Assembly (NCBI RefSeq): GCF_029227915.1
Contig: NC_079882.1
Span: forward strand, 15,202,501 to 15,266,500
Length of the DNA stretch: 64,000 nt
Direction: 5' to 3'
From: Hydractinia symbiolongicarpus
Taxonomy: Eukaryota > Cnidaria > Hydrozoa > Anthoathecata > Hydractiniidae
Positions within the stretch are counted from its first letter, which is position 1. Each line of letters starts with the position of its first letter. The translations under genes were made by a program, and so were the position numbers. Of the stretch, positions 50,960 to 64,000 are shown one piece after another. The notes below the pieces were generated by a model, which was given only the letters and a program-made list of their open reading frames with translations, was not told the DNA's origin and searched no databases.

Positions 50960-53900
50960 GAGACTGGAAGGAATAGTCCAATGGTAACATGCGCAGGCAG
51001 ATGGAACCACGTGATTTACGTGTGAGGACTTTATTAGACTGCAAAAGACCATATTACAGCCTTTATAGGACTGTGCACGTAGTTAAGAGTGTTGTAAAGC
51101 TACGGTGCTAATGAAAACGACTTGGGACGTTGTAGTACATTGAGACTGGAAGGACTAGACCAATGGTAACCTGCGCAGGTAGGTGAAACCACGTGATTTA
51201 CGTATGAAGCCTTTACTAGACTGCAAAAGGCCAAATTACAGCCTTTATAGGACTGTGCACGTAGTTAAGAGTGTTGTAAGGCAACGGCGCTAATGAAAAC
51301 GACTTGGGACGTTGTAGCGCATTGAGACTGGAAGGACTAGGCCAATGGTGACCTGCGCAGACAGGTGAAACCACGTGATTTACGTGTGAGGCCTTTATTT
51401 GACTGCAAAAGGCCATAATGCAGCCTTTATAGGACTAGGACGTAGTGAAGAGTGTCTTAAGGCAACGGCGCTAATGAAAACAACTTGAGACGTTGTATCA
51501 CATTTAGACTGGAAGGAATAGTCCAATAGTAACCTGCGCAGGCAGATGGAACCACGTGATTTACGTGTGAGGCCTTTATTAGACTGCAAAAGGACATATT
51601 ACAGCCTTTATAGGACTGTGCACGTAGTTAAGAGTGTTGTAAAGCAACGGCGCTAATGAAAACGACTTGGGACGTTGTAGCGCATTGAGACTGGAACGAC
51701 TAGTCCAATGGTAACCTGCACAGGCAGATGGAACCACGTGATTTACGTGTGAGGCCTTTATGAGACTGCAAAAGGCCAAATTACAGCCTTTATAGGACTG
51801 TGCACGTAGTTAAGAGTGTTCTAAGGCAACTTCGCCAATGAAAACGACTTGGGCCGTTGTAGCGCATTGAGACTGGAAGGACTAGGTCAATGGTAACCTG
51901 CACAGACAGGTGAAACCACGTGATTTACGTGTGACGCCTTTATTAGACTACAAAATGCCATATTACAGCCTTTATAGGACTGTGCACGTAGTTAGAGTGT
52001 TGTAAAGCAACGGCGCTAATGAAAACGACTTGGGACGTTGTAACGCATTGAGACTGAAACGGCATGTCCAATGGTAACCTGCACAGGCAGATGGAACCAC
52101 GTGATTTACGTGTGAGGCCTTTATTAGACTGCAAAAGGCCAAATTACAGCCTTTACAGGACTGTGCACGTAGTTAAGAGTGTTGTAAAGCAACGGCGCTA
52201 ATGAAAACAACTTGAGACGTTGTATCACATTGAGACTGGAAGGAATAGTCCAATAGTAACCCGCGCAGGCAGATGGAACCACGTGATTTACGTGTGAGGC
52301 CTTTATTAGACTGCAAAAGGACATATTACAGCCTTTATAGGACTGTGCACGTAGTTAAGAGTGTTGTAAAGCAACGGCGCTAATGAAAACGACTTGGGAC
52401 GTTGTAGCGCGTTGAGACTGGAACGACTAGTCCAATGGTAAACTGCACAGGCAGATGGAACCACGTGATTTACGTGTGAGGCCTTTATTAGACTGCAAAA
52501 GGCCAAATTACAGCCTTTATAGGACTGTGCACGTAGTTAAGAGTGTTCTAAGGCAACTTCGCCAATGAAAACGACTTGGGACGTTGTAGCGCATTGAGAC
52601 TGGAAGGACTAGGTCAATGGTAACCTGCACAGACAGGTGAAACCACGTGATTTACGTGTGAAGCCTTTATTAGACTGCAAAATGCCATATTACAGCCTTT
52701 ATAGGACTGCGCACTTAGGTAAGAGTGTTCTAATGCAACGGCGCTAATGAAGAAGATTTGGGACGTTGTAATGCATTTACACTGGAAGGAATAGTCCAAT
52801 GGTAACCCGCCCAGGCAGATGGAACCACGTGATCTACGTGTGAGGCCTTTATTAGACTGCAAAAGGACATATTACAGCCTTTATAGGACTGTGCACGTAG
52901 TTAAGAGTGTTGTAAAGCAACGGCGCTTATGAAAACGACTTGGGACGTTGTAACGCATTGAGACTGGAACGACTAGTCCAATGGTAACCTGCACAGGCAG
53001 ATGGAACCACGTGATTTACGTGTGAGGCCTTTATTAGACTGCAAAAGGCCAAATTACAGCCTTTATAGGACTGTGCACATAGTTAGGAGTGTTGTAAGGC
53101 AACAGCGATAAAGAAAACAACTTGGGACGTTGTAGCGCATTGAGACTGGAAGGAATAGTCCAATGGTAACATGCGCAGGCAGATGGAACCACGTGATTTA
53201 CGTGTGAGGACTTTATTAGACTGCAAAAGACCATATTACAGCCTTTATAGGACTGTGCACGTAGTTAAGAGTGTTGTAAAGCTACGGTGCTAATGAAAAC
53301 GACTTGGGACGTTGTAGTACATTGAGACTGGAAGGACTAGACCAATGGTAACCTGCGCAGGTAGGTGAAACCACGTGATTTACGTATGAAGCCTTTACTA
53401 GACTGCAAAAGGCCAAATTACAGCCTTTATAGGACTGTGCACGTAGTTAAGAGTGTTGTAAGGCAACGGCGCTAATGAAAACGACTTGGGACGTTGTAGC
53501 GCATTGAGACTGGAAGGACTAGGCCAATGGTGACCTGCGCAGACAGGTGAAACCACGTGATTTACGTGTGAGGCCTTTATTTGACTGCAAAAGGCCATAA
53601 TGCAGCCTTTATAGGACTAGGACGTAGTGAAGAGTGTCTTAAGGCAACGGCGCTAATGAAAACAACTTGAGACGTTGTATCACATTTAGACTGGAAGGAA
53701 TAGTCCAATAGTAACCTGCGCAGGCAGATGGAACCACGTGATTTACGTGTGAGGCCTTTATTAGACTGCAAAAGGACATATTACAGCCTTTATAGGACTG
53801 TGCACGTAGTTAAGAGTGTTGTAAAGCAACGGCGCTAATGAAAACGACTTGGGACGTTGTAGCGCATTGAGACTGGAACGACTAGTCCAATGGTAACCTG

Positions 53901-55324
53901 CACAGGCAGATGGAACCACGTGATTTACGTGTGAGGCCTTTATGAGACTGCAAAAGGCCAAATTACAGCCTTTATAGGACTGTGCACGTAGTTAAGAGTG
54001 TTCTAAGGCAACTTCGCCAATGAAAACGACTTGGGCCGTTGTAGCGCATTGAGACTGGAAGGACTAGGTCAATGGTAACCTGCACAGACAGGTGAAACCA
54101 CGTGATTTACGTGTGACGCCTTTATTAGACTACAAAATGCCATATTACAGCCTTTATAGGACTGTGCACGTAGTTAGAGTGTTGTAAAGCAACGGCGCTA
54201 ATGAAAACGACTTGGGACGTTGTAACGCATTGAGACTGAAACGGCATGTCCAATGGTAACCTGCACAGGCAGATGGAACCACGTGATTTACGTGTGAGGC
54301 CTTTATTAGACTGCAAAAGGCCAAATTACAGCCTTTACAGGACTGTGCACGTAGTTAAGAGTGTTGTAAAGCAACGGCGCTAATGAAAACAACTTGAGAC
54401 GTTGTATCACATTGAGACTGGAAGGAATAGTCCAATAGTAACCCGCGCAGGCAGATGGAACCACGTGATTTACGTGTGAGGCCTTTATTAGACTGCAAAA
54501 GGACATATTACAGCCTTTATAGGACTGTGCACGTAGTTAAGAGTGTTGTAAAGCAACGGCGCTAATGAAAACGACTTGGGACGTTGTAGCGCGTTGAGAC
54601 TGGAACGACTAGTCCAATGGTAAACTGCACAGGCAGATGGAACCACGTGATTTACGTGTGAGGCCTTTATTAGACTGCAAAAGGCCAAATTACAGCCTTT
54701 ATAGGACTGTGCACGTAGTTAAGAGTGTTCTAAGGCAACTTCGCCAATGAAAACGACTTGGGACGTTGTAGCGCATTGAGACTGGAAGGACTAGGTCAAT
54801 GGTAACCTGCACAGACAGGTGAAACCACGTGATTTACGTGTGAAGCCTTTATTAGACTGCAAAATGCCATATTACAGCCTTTATAGGACTGCGCACTTAG
54901 GTAAGAGTGTTCTAATGCAACGGCGCTAATGAAGAAGATTTGGGACGTTGTAATGCATTTACACTGGAAGGAATAGTCCAATGGTAACCCGCCCAGGCAG
55001 ATGGAACCACGTGATCTACGTGTGAGGCCTTTATTAGACTGCAAAAGGACATATTACAGCCTTTATAGGACTGTGCACGTAGTTAAGAGTGTTGTAAAGC
55101 AACGGCGCTTATGAAAACGACTTGGGACGTTGTAACGCATTGAGACTGGAACGACTAGTCCAATGGTAACCTGCACAGGCAGATGGAACCACGTGATTTA
55201 CGTGTGAGGCCTTTATTAGACTGCAAAAGGCCAAATTACAGCCTTTATAGGACTGTGCACATAGTTAGGAGTGTTGTAAGGCAACAGCGATAAAGAAAAC
55301 AACTTGGGACGTTGTAGCGCATTG
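50960..55324. repeat. Higher-order repeat: two tandem 2182 bp (12-monomer) units
   Basis: About 50960-53142 and 53142-55324 match at a constant offset of 2182 (ATGGTAACAT at 50981 and 53163; also checked at 51216, 51579, 52124, 52614 and 53034). Private variants are shared, including CTTGGGCCG, GTGTGACGCC, ACGGCATGTCC and GACTGCGCACTTAGG. The left array has only one equivalent unit, so the duplication arose in the right copy after the superunit duplication. Confidence 0.92.
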
Positions 55325-56824
55325 AGACTGGAAGGAATAGTCCAATGGTAACCTGCGCAGACCGGTGAAACCACGTGATTTACGTGTGAGGCCTTTATTA
55401 GACTGCAAAAGGCCATATTACAGCTTTTATAGGACTGTGCACTTAGTTAAGAGTGTTGTAAAACAACAGCGCTAATGAAAACGACTTGGGAGGTTGTAGC
55501 GCATTGAGACTGGAAGGAATAGTCCAATGGTAACCTGCACAGGCAAATGGAACCACGTGATTTACGTGTGAGGCCTTTATTAGACTGCAAAAGGCCATAT
55601 TACAGCCTTTATAGGACTAGGACGTAGTGAAGAGTGTCTTAGGGCAACGGCGCTAATGAAAACAACTTGAGACGTTGTATCACATTGAGACTGGAAGGAA
55701 TAGTCCAATAGTAACCTGCGCAGGCAGATGGAACCACGTGATTTACGTGTGAGGCCTTTATTAGACTGCAAAAGGACATATTACAGCCTTTATAGGACTG
55801 TGCACGTAGTTAAGAGTGTTGTAAAGCAACGGCGCTAATGAAAACGACTTAAGACGTTGTAGCGCATTGAGACCGGAACGACTAGTCCAATGGTAACCTG
55901 CACAGGCAGATGGAACCACGTGACTTACGTGTGAGGCCTTTATGAGACTGCAAAAGGCCAAATTACAGCCTTTATAGGACTGTGCACGTAATTAAGAGTG
56001 TTCTAAGGCAACTTCGCCAATGAAAACGACTTGGGACGTTGTAGCGCATTGAGACTGGAAGGACTAGGTCAATGGTAACCTGCACAGACAGGTGAAACCA
56101 CGTGATTTACGTGTGAAGCCTTTATTAGACTACAAAATGCCATATTACAGCCTTTATAGGACTGTGCACGTAGTTAAAGTATTGTAAAGCAACGGCGCTA
56201 ATGAAAACGACTTGGGACGTTGTAACGCATTGAGACTGGAACGACTAGTCCAATGGTAACCTGCACAGGCAGATGGAACCACGTGATTTACGTGTGAGGC
56301 CTTTATTAGACTGCAAAAGGCCAAATTACAGCCTTTATAGGACTGTGCACGTAGTTAAGAATGTTGTAAAGCAACGGCGCCAATGAAAACGACTTGGGAC
56401 GTTGTAGCGCATTGAGACTGGAAGGAGTAGGTCAATGGTAACCTGCACAGACAGGTGAAACCACGTGATTTACGTGTGAAGCCTTTATTAGACTGCAAAA
56501 TGCCATATTACAGCCTTTATAGGACTGTGCACGTAGTTAAAGTGTTGTAAAGCAACGGCGCTAATGAAAACGACTTGGGACGTTGTAACGCATTGAGACT
56601 GGAACGACTAGTCCAATGGTAACCAGCACAGGCAGATGGAACCACGTGATTTACGTGTGAGGCCTTTATTAGACTGCAAAAGGCCAAATTACAGCCTTTA
56701 TAGGACTGTGCACGTAGTTAAGAGTGTTGTAAAGCAACGGCGCCAATGAAAACGACTTGGGACGTTGTAGCGCATTGAGACTGGAAGGACTAGGTCAATG
56801 GTAACCTGCACAGACAGGTGAAAC

Positions 56825-56839
56825 CACGTGTTTCACGTG
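56825..56839. promoter_or_regulatory. Double E-box variant CACGTG-TTT-CACGTG
   Basis: Third occurrence of the paired CACGTG hexamers. It is the superunit counterpart of 29316-29330 (offset 27509), so it was present before that duplication. Confidence 0.6.
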
Positions 56840-59800
56840 TGAAGCCTTTATTAGACTGCAAAATGCCAAATTACAGCCTTTATAGGACTGTGCACGTAGG
56901 TAAGAGTGTTCTAATGCAACGGCGCTAATGAAAAAGATTTGGGACGTTGTAATGCATTTAGACTGGAAGGACTGGGCCAATGGTAACCTGCACAGACAGG
57001 TGAAACCACGTGATTTACATGTGAGGCTTTTATTAGACTGCAAAAGGCCATATTACAGCCTTTATAGGACTGTGCACGTAGTTAGGAGTGTTGTAAGGTA
57101 ACAGCTATAATGAAAACAACTTGGGACGTTGTAGCGCATTGAGACTGGAAGGAATAGTCCAATGTTAACCTGCACAGGCAGATGGAACCACGTGATTTAC
57201 GTGTGAGGCCTTTATTAGACTGCAAAAGGCCAAATTACAGTCTTTATAGGACTGTGCACGTACTTAAGAGTGTTGTAAGGCAACGGCGCTAATGAAAACG
57301 ACTTGGGACGTTGTAGCGCATTGAGACTGGAAGGACTAGGTCAATGGTGACCTGCGAAGACCGGTGAAACCACGTGATTAACGTGTGAGGACTTTATTAG
57401 ACTGCAAAGGGCCATATTACAGCCTTTATAGGACTGTGCACGTAGTTAAGAGTGTCTTAAGGCAACGGCGCTAATGAAAACGACTTGAGACGTTATAGCA
57501 CATTGAGACTGGAAGGATTAGGCCAATGGTAACCTGCGCAGGCATGTGAAAACACGTGATTTACGTGTGAAGCCTTTATTAGACTGCAAAAGGCCATATT
57601 ACAGCCTTTATAGGACAGTGCACGTAGTTAAGAGTGTTGTAAAGCAACGGCGCCAATGAAAACGACTTGGGACGTTGTAGCGCATTGAGACTGTAAGGAC
57701 TAGGCCAATGGTAACCAGCGCAGACAGGTGAAACCACGTGATTTACGTATGAAGCCTTTACTAGACTGCAAAAGGCCAAATTACAGCCTTTATAGGACTG
57801 TGCACGTAGTTAAGAGTGTTGTAAGGCAACGGCGCTAATGAAAACTACTTGGGACGTTGTAGCGCATTGAGACTGGAAGGACTAGGCCAATGGTGACCTG
57901 CGCAGACAGGTGAAACCACGTGATTTACGTGTGAGGCCTTTATTTGACTGCAAAAGGCCATAATACAGCCTTTATAGGACTAGGACGTAGTGAAGAGTGT
58001 CTTAAGGCAACGGCGCTAATGAAAACAACTTGAGACGTTGTATCACATTGAGACTGGAAGGAATAGTCCAATAGTAACCTGCGCAGACAGATGGAACCAC
58101 GTTATTTACGTGTGAGGCCTTTATTAGACTGCAAAAGGACATATTACAGCCTTTATAGGACTGTGCACGTAGTTAAGAGTGTTGTAAAGCAACGGCGCTA
58201 ATGAAAACGACTTGGGACGTTGTAGCGCATTGAGACTGGAACGACTAGTCCAATGGTAACCTGCACAGACAGGTGAAACCACGTGATTTACGTGTGAAGC
58301 TTTTATTAGACTGCAAAATGCCATATTACAGCCTTTATAGGACTGTGCACGTAGTTAAAGAGTTGTAAAGCAACGGCGCTAATGAAAACGACTTGGGACG
58401 TTGTAACGCATTGAGACTGGAAGGACTAGGTCAATGGTAACCTGCACAGACAGGTGAAACCACGTGATTTACGTGTGAAGCCTTTATTAGACTGCAAAAT
58501 GCCATATTACAGCCTTTATAGGACTGTGCACGTAGGTAAGAGTGTTCTAATGCAACGGCGCTAATGAAAAAGATTTGGGACGTTGTAATGCATTTAGACT
58601 GGAAGGACTGGGCCAATGGTAACCTGCGCAGGCAGGTGAAACCACGTGATTTACATGTGAGGCTTTTATTAGACTGCAAAAGGCCATATTACAGCCTTTA
58701 TAGGACTGTGCACGTAGTTAAGAGTGTTGTAAAGCAACGGCGCCAATGAAAACGACTTGGGACGTTGTAGCGCATTGAGACTGTAAGGACTAGGCCATTG
58801 GTAACCTGCGCAGACAGGTGAAACCACGTGATTTACGTATGAAGCCTTTACTAGACTGCAAAAGGCCAAATTACAGCCTTTATAGGACTGTGCACGTAGT
58901 TAAGAGTGTTGTAAGGCAACGGCGCTAATGAAAACGACTTGGGATGTTGTAGCGCATTGAGACTGGAAGGACTAGGCCAATGGTGACCTGCGCAGACAGG
59001 TGAAACCACGTGATTTACGTGTGAGGCCTTTATTTGACTGCAAAAGGCCATAATACAGCCTTTATAGGACTAGGATTTAGTGAAGAGTGTCTTAAGGCAA
59101 CGGCGCTAATGAAAACAACTTGAGACGTTGTATCACATTGAGACTGGAAGGAATAGTCCAATAGTAACCTGCGCAGGCCGATGGAACCACGTTATTTACG
59201 TGTGAGGCCTTTATTAGACTGCAAAAGGACATATTACAGCCTTTATAGGACTGTGCACGTAGTTAAGAGTGTTGTAAAGCAACGGCGCTAATGAAAACGA
59301 CTTGGGACGTTGTAGCGCATTGAGACTGGAACGACTAGTCCAATGGTAACCTGCACAGGCAGATGGAACCACGTGATTTACGTGTGAGGCCTTTATTAGA
59401 CTGCAAAAGGCCAAATTACAGCCTTTATAGGACTGTGCACGTTGTTAAGAGTGTTCTAAGGCAACTTCGCCAATGAAAACGACTTGGGACGTTGTAGCGC
59501 ATTGAGACTGGAACGACTAGTCCAATGGTAACCTGCACAGGCAGATGGAACAACGTGATTTACGTGTGAGGCCTTTATTAGACTGCAAAAGGCCAAATTA
59601 CATCCTTTATAGGACTGTGCACGTAGTTAAGAGTGTTCTAAGGCAACTTCGCCAATGAAAACGACTTGGGACGTTGTAGCGCATTGAGACTGGAAGGACT
59701 AGGTCAATGGTAACGTGCACAGACAGGTGAAACAACGTGATTTACGTGTGAAGCCTTTATTAGACTGCAAAATGCCATATTACAGCCTTTATAGGACTGT

Positions 59801-62800
59801 GCACGTAGTTAAAGTGTTGTAAAGCAACGGCGCTAATGAAAACGACTTGGGACGTTGTAACGCATTGAGATTGGAACGACTAGTCCAATGGTGACCTGCG
59901 AAGACCGGTGAAACCACGTGATTTACGTGTGAGGCCTTTATTAGACTGCAAAAGGCCAAATTACAGCCTTTATAGGACTGTGCACGTAGTTAAGAGTGTT
60001 GTAAGGCAACGGCGCTAATGAAAACGACTTGGGACGTTGTAGCGCATTGAGACTGGAAGGACTAGGCCAATGGTGACCTGCGCAGACAGGTGAAACACGT
60101 GATTTACGTGTGAGGCCTTTATTTGACTGCAAAAGGCCATTATACAGCCTTTATATGACTAGGACGTAGTGAAGAGTGTCTTAAGGCAACGGCGCTAATG
60201 AAAACAACTTGAGACGTTGTATCACATTGAGACTGGAAGGAATAGTCCAATAGTAACCTGCGCAGGCAGATGGAACCACGTGATTTACGTGTGAGGCCTT
60301 TATTAGACTGCAAAAGGACATATTACAGCCTTTATAGGACTGTGCACGTACTTAAGAGTGTTGTAAGGCAACGGCGCTAATGAAAACGACTTGGGACGTT
60401 GTAGCACATTGAGACTGGAAGGATTAGGCCAATGGTAACCTGCGCAGGCATGTGAAAACACGTGATTTACGTGTGAAGCCTTTATTAGACTGCAAAAGGC
60501 CATATTACAGCCTTTATAGGACTGTGCACGTAGTTAAGAGTGTTGTAAAGCAACGGCGCCAATGAAAACGACTTGGGACGTTGTAGCGCATTGAGACTGG
60601 AAGGACTAGGTCAATGGTAACCTGCACAGACAGGTGAAACCACGTGATTTACGTGTGAAGCCTTTATTAGACTACAAAATGGCATATTACAGCCTTTATA
60701 GGACTGTGCACGCAGGTAAGAGTGTTCTAATGCAACGGCGCTAATGAAAAAGATTTGGGACGTTGTAATGCATTTAGACTGGAAGGACTTGGCCAATGGT
60801 AACCTGGGCAGACAGGTGAAACCACGTGATTTACGTGTGAGGCCTTTATTAGACTACAAAAGGCCAAATTACAGTCTTTATAGGACTGTGCACGTACTTA
60901 AGAGTGTTGTAAGGCAACGGCGCTAATGAAAACGACTTGGGACGTTGTAGCGCATTGAGACTGGAAGGACTAGGACAATTGTGACCTGCGCAGACCGGTG
61001 AAACCACGTGATTAACGTGTGAGGCCTTTATTAGACTGCAAAGGGCCATATTACAGCCTTTGTAGGACTGTGCACGTAGTTAAGAGTGTCTTAAGGCAAC
61101 GGCGCTAATGAAAACAAATTGAGACGTTGTATCACATTGAGACTGGAAGGAATAGTCCAATTGTAATCCGCTCAGGCAGATGGAACCACGTGATTTACGT
61201 GTGAGGCCTTTATTAGACTGCAAAAGGACATATTACAGCCTTTATAGGACTGTGCACGTAGTTAAGAGTGTTGTAAAGCAACGGCGCTAATGAAAACGAC
61301 TTGGGACGTTGTAGCGCATTGAGACTGGAACGACAAATCCAATGGTAACCTGCACAGGCAGATGGAACCACGTGATTTACGAGTGAGGCCTTTATTAGAC
61401 TGCAAAATGCCATATTACAGCCTTTATAGGACTGTGCACGTAGGTAAGAGTGTTCTAATGCAACGGCGCCAATGAAAAAGATTTGGGACGTTGTAATGCA
61501 TTTAGACTGGAAGGACTAGGCCAATGGTAACCTGCGCAGACAGGTGAAACCACGTGATTTACGTGTGAGGCTTTTATTAGACTGCAAAAAGCCATACTAC
61601 AGCCTTTATAGGACTGTGCACGTGGTTAAGAGTGTTGTAAGGCAACAGCGATAATGAAAACAACTTGGGACGTCGTAGCGCATTGAGACTGGAAGGACTA
61701 GGTCAATGGTGACCTGCGCAGACCGGTGAAACCACGTGATTAACGTGTGAGGCCTTTATTAGACTGCAAAGGGCCATATTACAGCCTTTATAGGACTGTG
61801 CACCTAGTTAAGAGTGTCTTAAGGCAACGGCGCTAATGAAAACGACTTGAGACGTTGTAGCACATTGAGACTGGAAGGATTAGGCCAATGGTAACCTGCG
61901 CAGGCATGTGAAAACACGTGATTTACGTGTGAAGCCTTTATTAGCCTGCAAAAGGCCATATTACAGCCTTTATAGGACTGTGCACGTAGTTAACAGTGTT
62001 GCAAAGCAACGGCACCAATGAAATCGACTTGGGACGTTGTAGCGCATTGAGACTGTAAGGACTAGGCCAATGGTAACCTGCGCAGACAGGTGAATACACG
62101 TGATTTACGTGTGAGGCCTTTATTAGACTGCAAAAGGCCATATTACAGCCTTTATAGGACTGTGCACGTAGTTAAGAGTGTTCTAAGACCACGGCGCTAA
62201 GGAAAACCACTTGGAACGTTGTAGTGCATTGACACTGGAAGGAATAGTCCATTGGTAACCTGCGCAGGCAGATGGAACCACGTGATTTACGTGTGAGGAC
62301 TTTATTAGACTGCAAAAGGCCATATTACAGCCTTTATAGGACTGTGCACGTAGTTAAGAGTGTTGTAAAGCTACGGTGCTAATGAAAACGACTTGGGACG
62401 TTGTAGTACATTGAGACTGGAAGGACTAGACCAATGGTAACCTGCGCAGGCAGGTGAAACCACGTGATTTACGTATGAAGCCTTTACTAGACTGCAAAAT
62501 GCCATATTACAGCCTTTATAGGACTGTGCACGTAGGTAAGAGTGTTCTAATGCAACGGCGCTAATGAAAACGACTTGGCACGTTGTAGCGCATTGAGACT
62601 GGAAGGACTAGGTCAATGGTAACCTGCACAGACAGGTGAAAGCACGTGATTTACGTGTGAAGCCTTTATTAGACTGCAAAATGCCATATTACAGCCTTTA
62701 TAAGACTGTGCACGTAGGTAAGAGTGTTCTAATGCAACGGCGCTAATGAAAAAGATTTGGGACGTTGTAATGCATTTAGACTGGAAGGATTAGGCCAATG

Positions 62801-64000
62801 ATAACCTGCACAGACAGGTGAAACCACGTGATTTACGTGTGAAGCCTTTATTAGACTGCAAAATGCCATATTACAGCCTTTATAGGACTGTGCACGTAGG
62901 TAAGAGTGTTCTAATGCAACGGCGCTAATGAAAAAGATTTGGGACGTTGTAATGCATTTAGACTGGAAGGATTAGGCCAATGATAACCTGCGCTGACAGG
63001 TGAAACCACGTGATTTACGTGTGAGGCCTTTATTTGACTGCAAAAGGCCATATTACAGGCTTTATAGGACTGTGCAGGTAGTTAAGAGTGTTCTAAGGCC
63101 ACGGCGCTAAGGAAAACCACTTGGAACGTTGTAGTGCATTGAGACTGGAAGGAATAGTCCAATGGTAACCTGCGCAGACCGGTGAAACCACGTGATTAAC
63201 GTGTGAGGCCTTTATTAGACTGCAAAGGGCCATATTACAGCCTTTATAGGACTGTGCACGTAGTTAACAGTGTTGCAAAGCAACAGCGCCAATGAAAACG
63301 ACTTGGGATGTTGTAGCGCATTGAGACTGGAACGACTAGTCCAATGGTAACCTGCGCAGACAGGTGAAACCACGCGATTTACGTATGAGGCCTTTATTAG
63401 ACTGCAAAAGGCCATAATACAGCCTTTATAGGACTGTGCAGGTAGTTAAGAGAGTTCTAAGACCACGGCGCTCAGGAAAACCACTTGGAACGTTGTAGTG
63501 CATTGAGACTGGAAGGAATAGTCCAATGGTAACCAGCGCAGACAGGTGAAACCACTTGATTTACGTGTGAGGCCTTTATTAGACTGCAAAATGCCCTATT
63601 ACAGCCTTTATAGGACTGTGCAGGTAGTTAAGAGTGTTCTTAGGCCACGCGCTGAGGAAAACCACTTGGGAAGTTGTAGCGCATTGAGACTGGAAGGACT
63701 AGGACAATGGTGACCTGCTCAGACCGGTGAAACCACGTGATTAACGTGTGAGGCCTTTATTAGACTGCAAAGGGCTATATTACAGCCTTTATAGGACTGT
63801 GCACGTAGTTAAGAGTGTCTTAAGGCAACGGCGCTAATGAAAACAACTTGAGACGTTGTATCACATTTAGACTGGAAGGATTAGGCCAATGGTAACCTGC
63901 GCAGGCATGTGAAAACACGTGATTTACGTGTGAAGCCTTTATTAGCCTGCAAAAGGCCATAATACAGCCTTTATAGGACTGTGCACGTAGTTAACAGTGT

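Larger units (their letters stand above)
48234..64000. repeat. Right satellite array; superunit copy 2 (about 87 monomers)
   Basis: The same ~182 bp monomer resumes in the same orientation, starting in mid-monomer with AGACTGGAAGG. Variant order follows 23.73-41 kb of the left array: 48307 corresponds to 23799, 49398 to 24708, 52306 to 27071, 56795 to 29286, 58669 to 34067, 60849 to 36247 and 61941 to 39702. Differences are gains or losses of whole monomers or higher-order units, plus scattered point changes. A local six-monomer similarity at offset 1091 (48307 to 49398) is also present. The array runs off the right edge of the window. No gene is seen. Confidence 0.95.

Overview
The window is eukaryotic satellite DNA. 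About 330 head-to-tail copies of a ~182 bp monomer fill it, interrupted once by a 4.6 kb non-LTR retrotransposon of the CR1/L2 type. There is no ordinary cellular gene, rRNA, tRNA or CRISPR array. The retrotransposon has an esterase-type ORF1, an APE-endonuclease/reverse-transcriptase ORF2 and an (AAT)n tail. This points to an animal genome, most likely an aquatic invertebrate; the species cannot be fixed from sequence alone. The monomer length, higher-order structure and dyad motifs are what one expects of a centromeric or pericentromeric array, but location cannot be proven here.

Layout. 1-43625: left array, about 240 monomers. Within it, multi-monomer blocks are duplicated at several scales: an 8-mer of 1454 bp (183-3090), a 16-mer of 2909 bp (about 5630-11290), a 42-mer period of 7638 bp (about 11090-24155), and 9-, 3-, 9-, 2- and 6-monomer duplications between about 30 and 43.6 kb. 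43626-48233: the LINE, + strand, with both ORFs open. 48234-64000: right array, about 87 monomers. The right array is collinear with about 23.7-41 kb of the left array at an offset near 24.6 kb. It is therefore the second copy of a superunit, further altered by a 12-mer (2182 bp) duplication at about 50.96-55.32 kb.

Each monomer carries a CACGTG E-box inside a short dyad (CACGT-N5-ACGTG), usually a CCAAT box 15 bp upstream, and a 7 bp GGCCTTT/AAAGGCC inverted repeat. Short ORFs of about 63-67 codons recur on the minus strand at the monomer period, but 182 is not a multiple of three and they look like by-products of the repeat.

The LINE has two uninterrupted ORFs in the same reading frame, separated by one TGA and 12 bases. 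ORF1 would supply an RNA-binding/esterase-like protein and ORF2 the endonuclease and reverse transcriptase. However, the reverse-transcriptase active-site motif reads YADG instead of YADD, so this copy is predicted to be catalytically dead despite looking intact. The LINE lies at the start of the second superunit copy and is absent from the matching place in the first.
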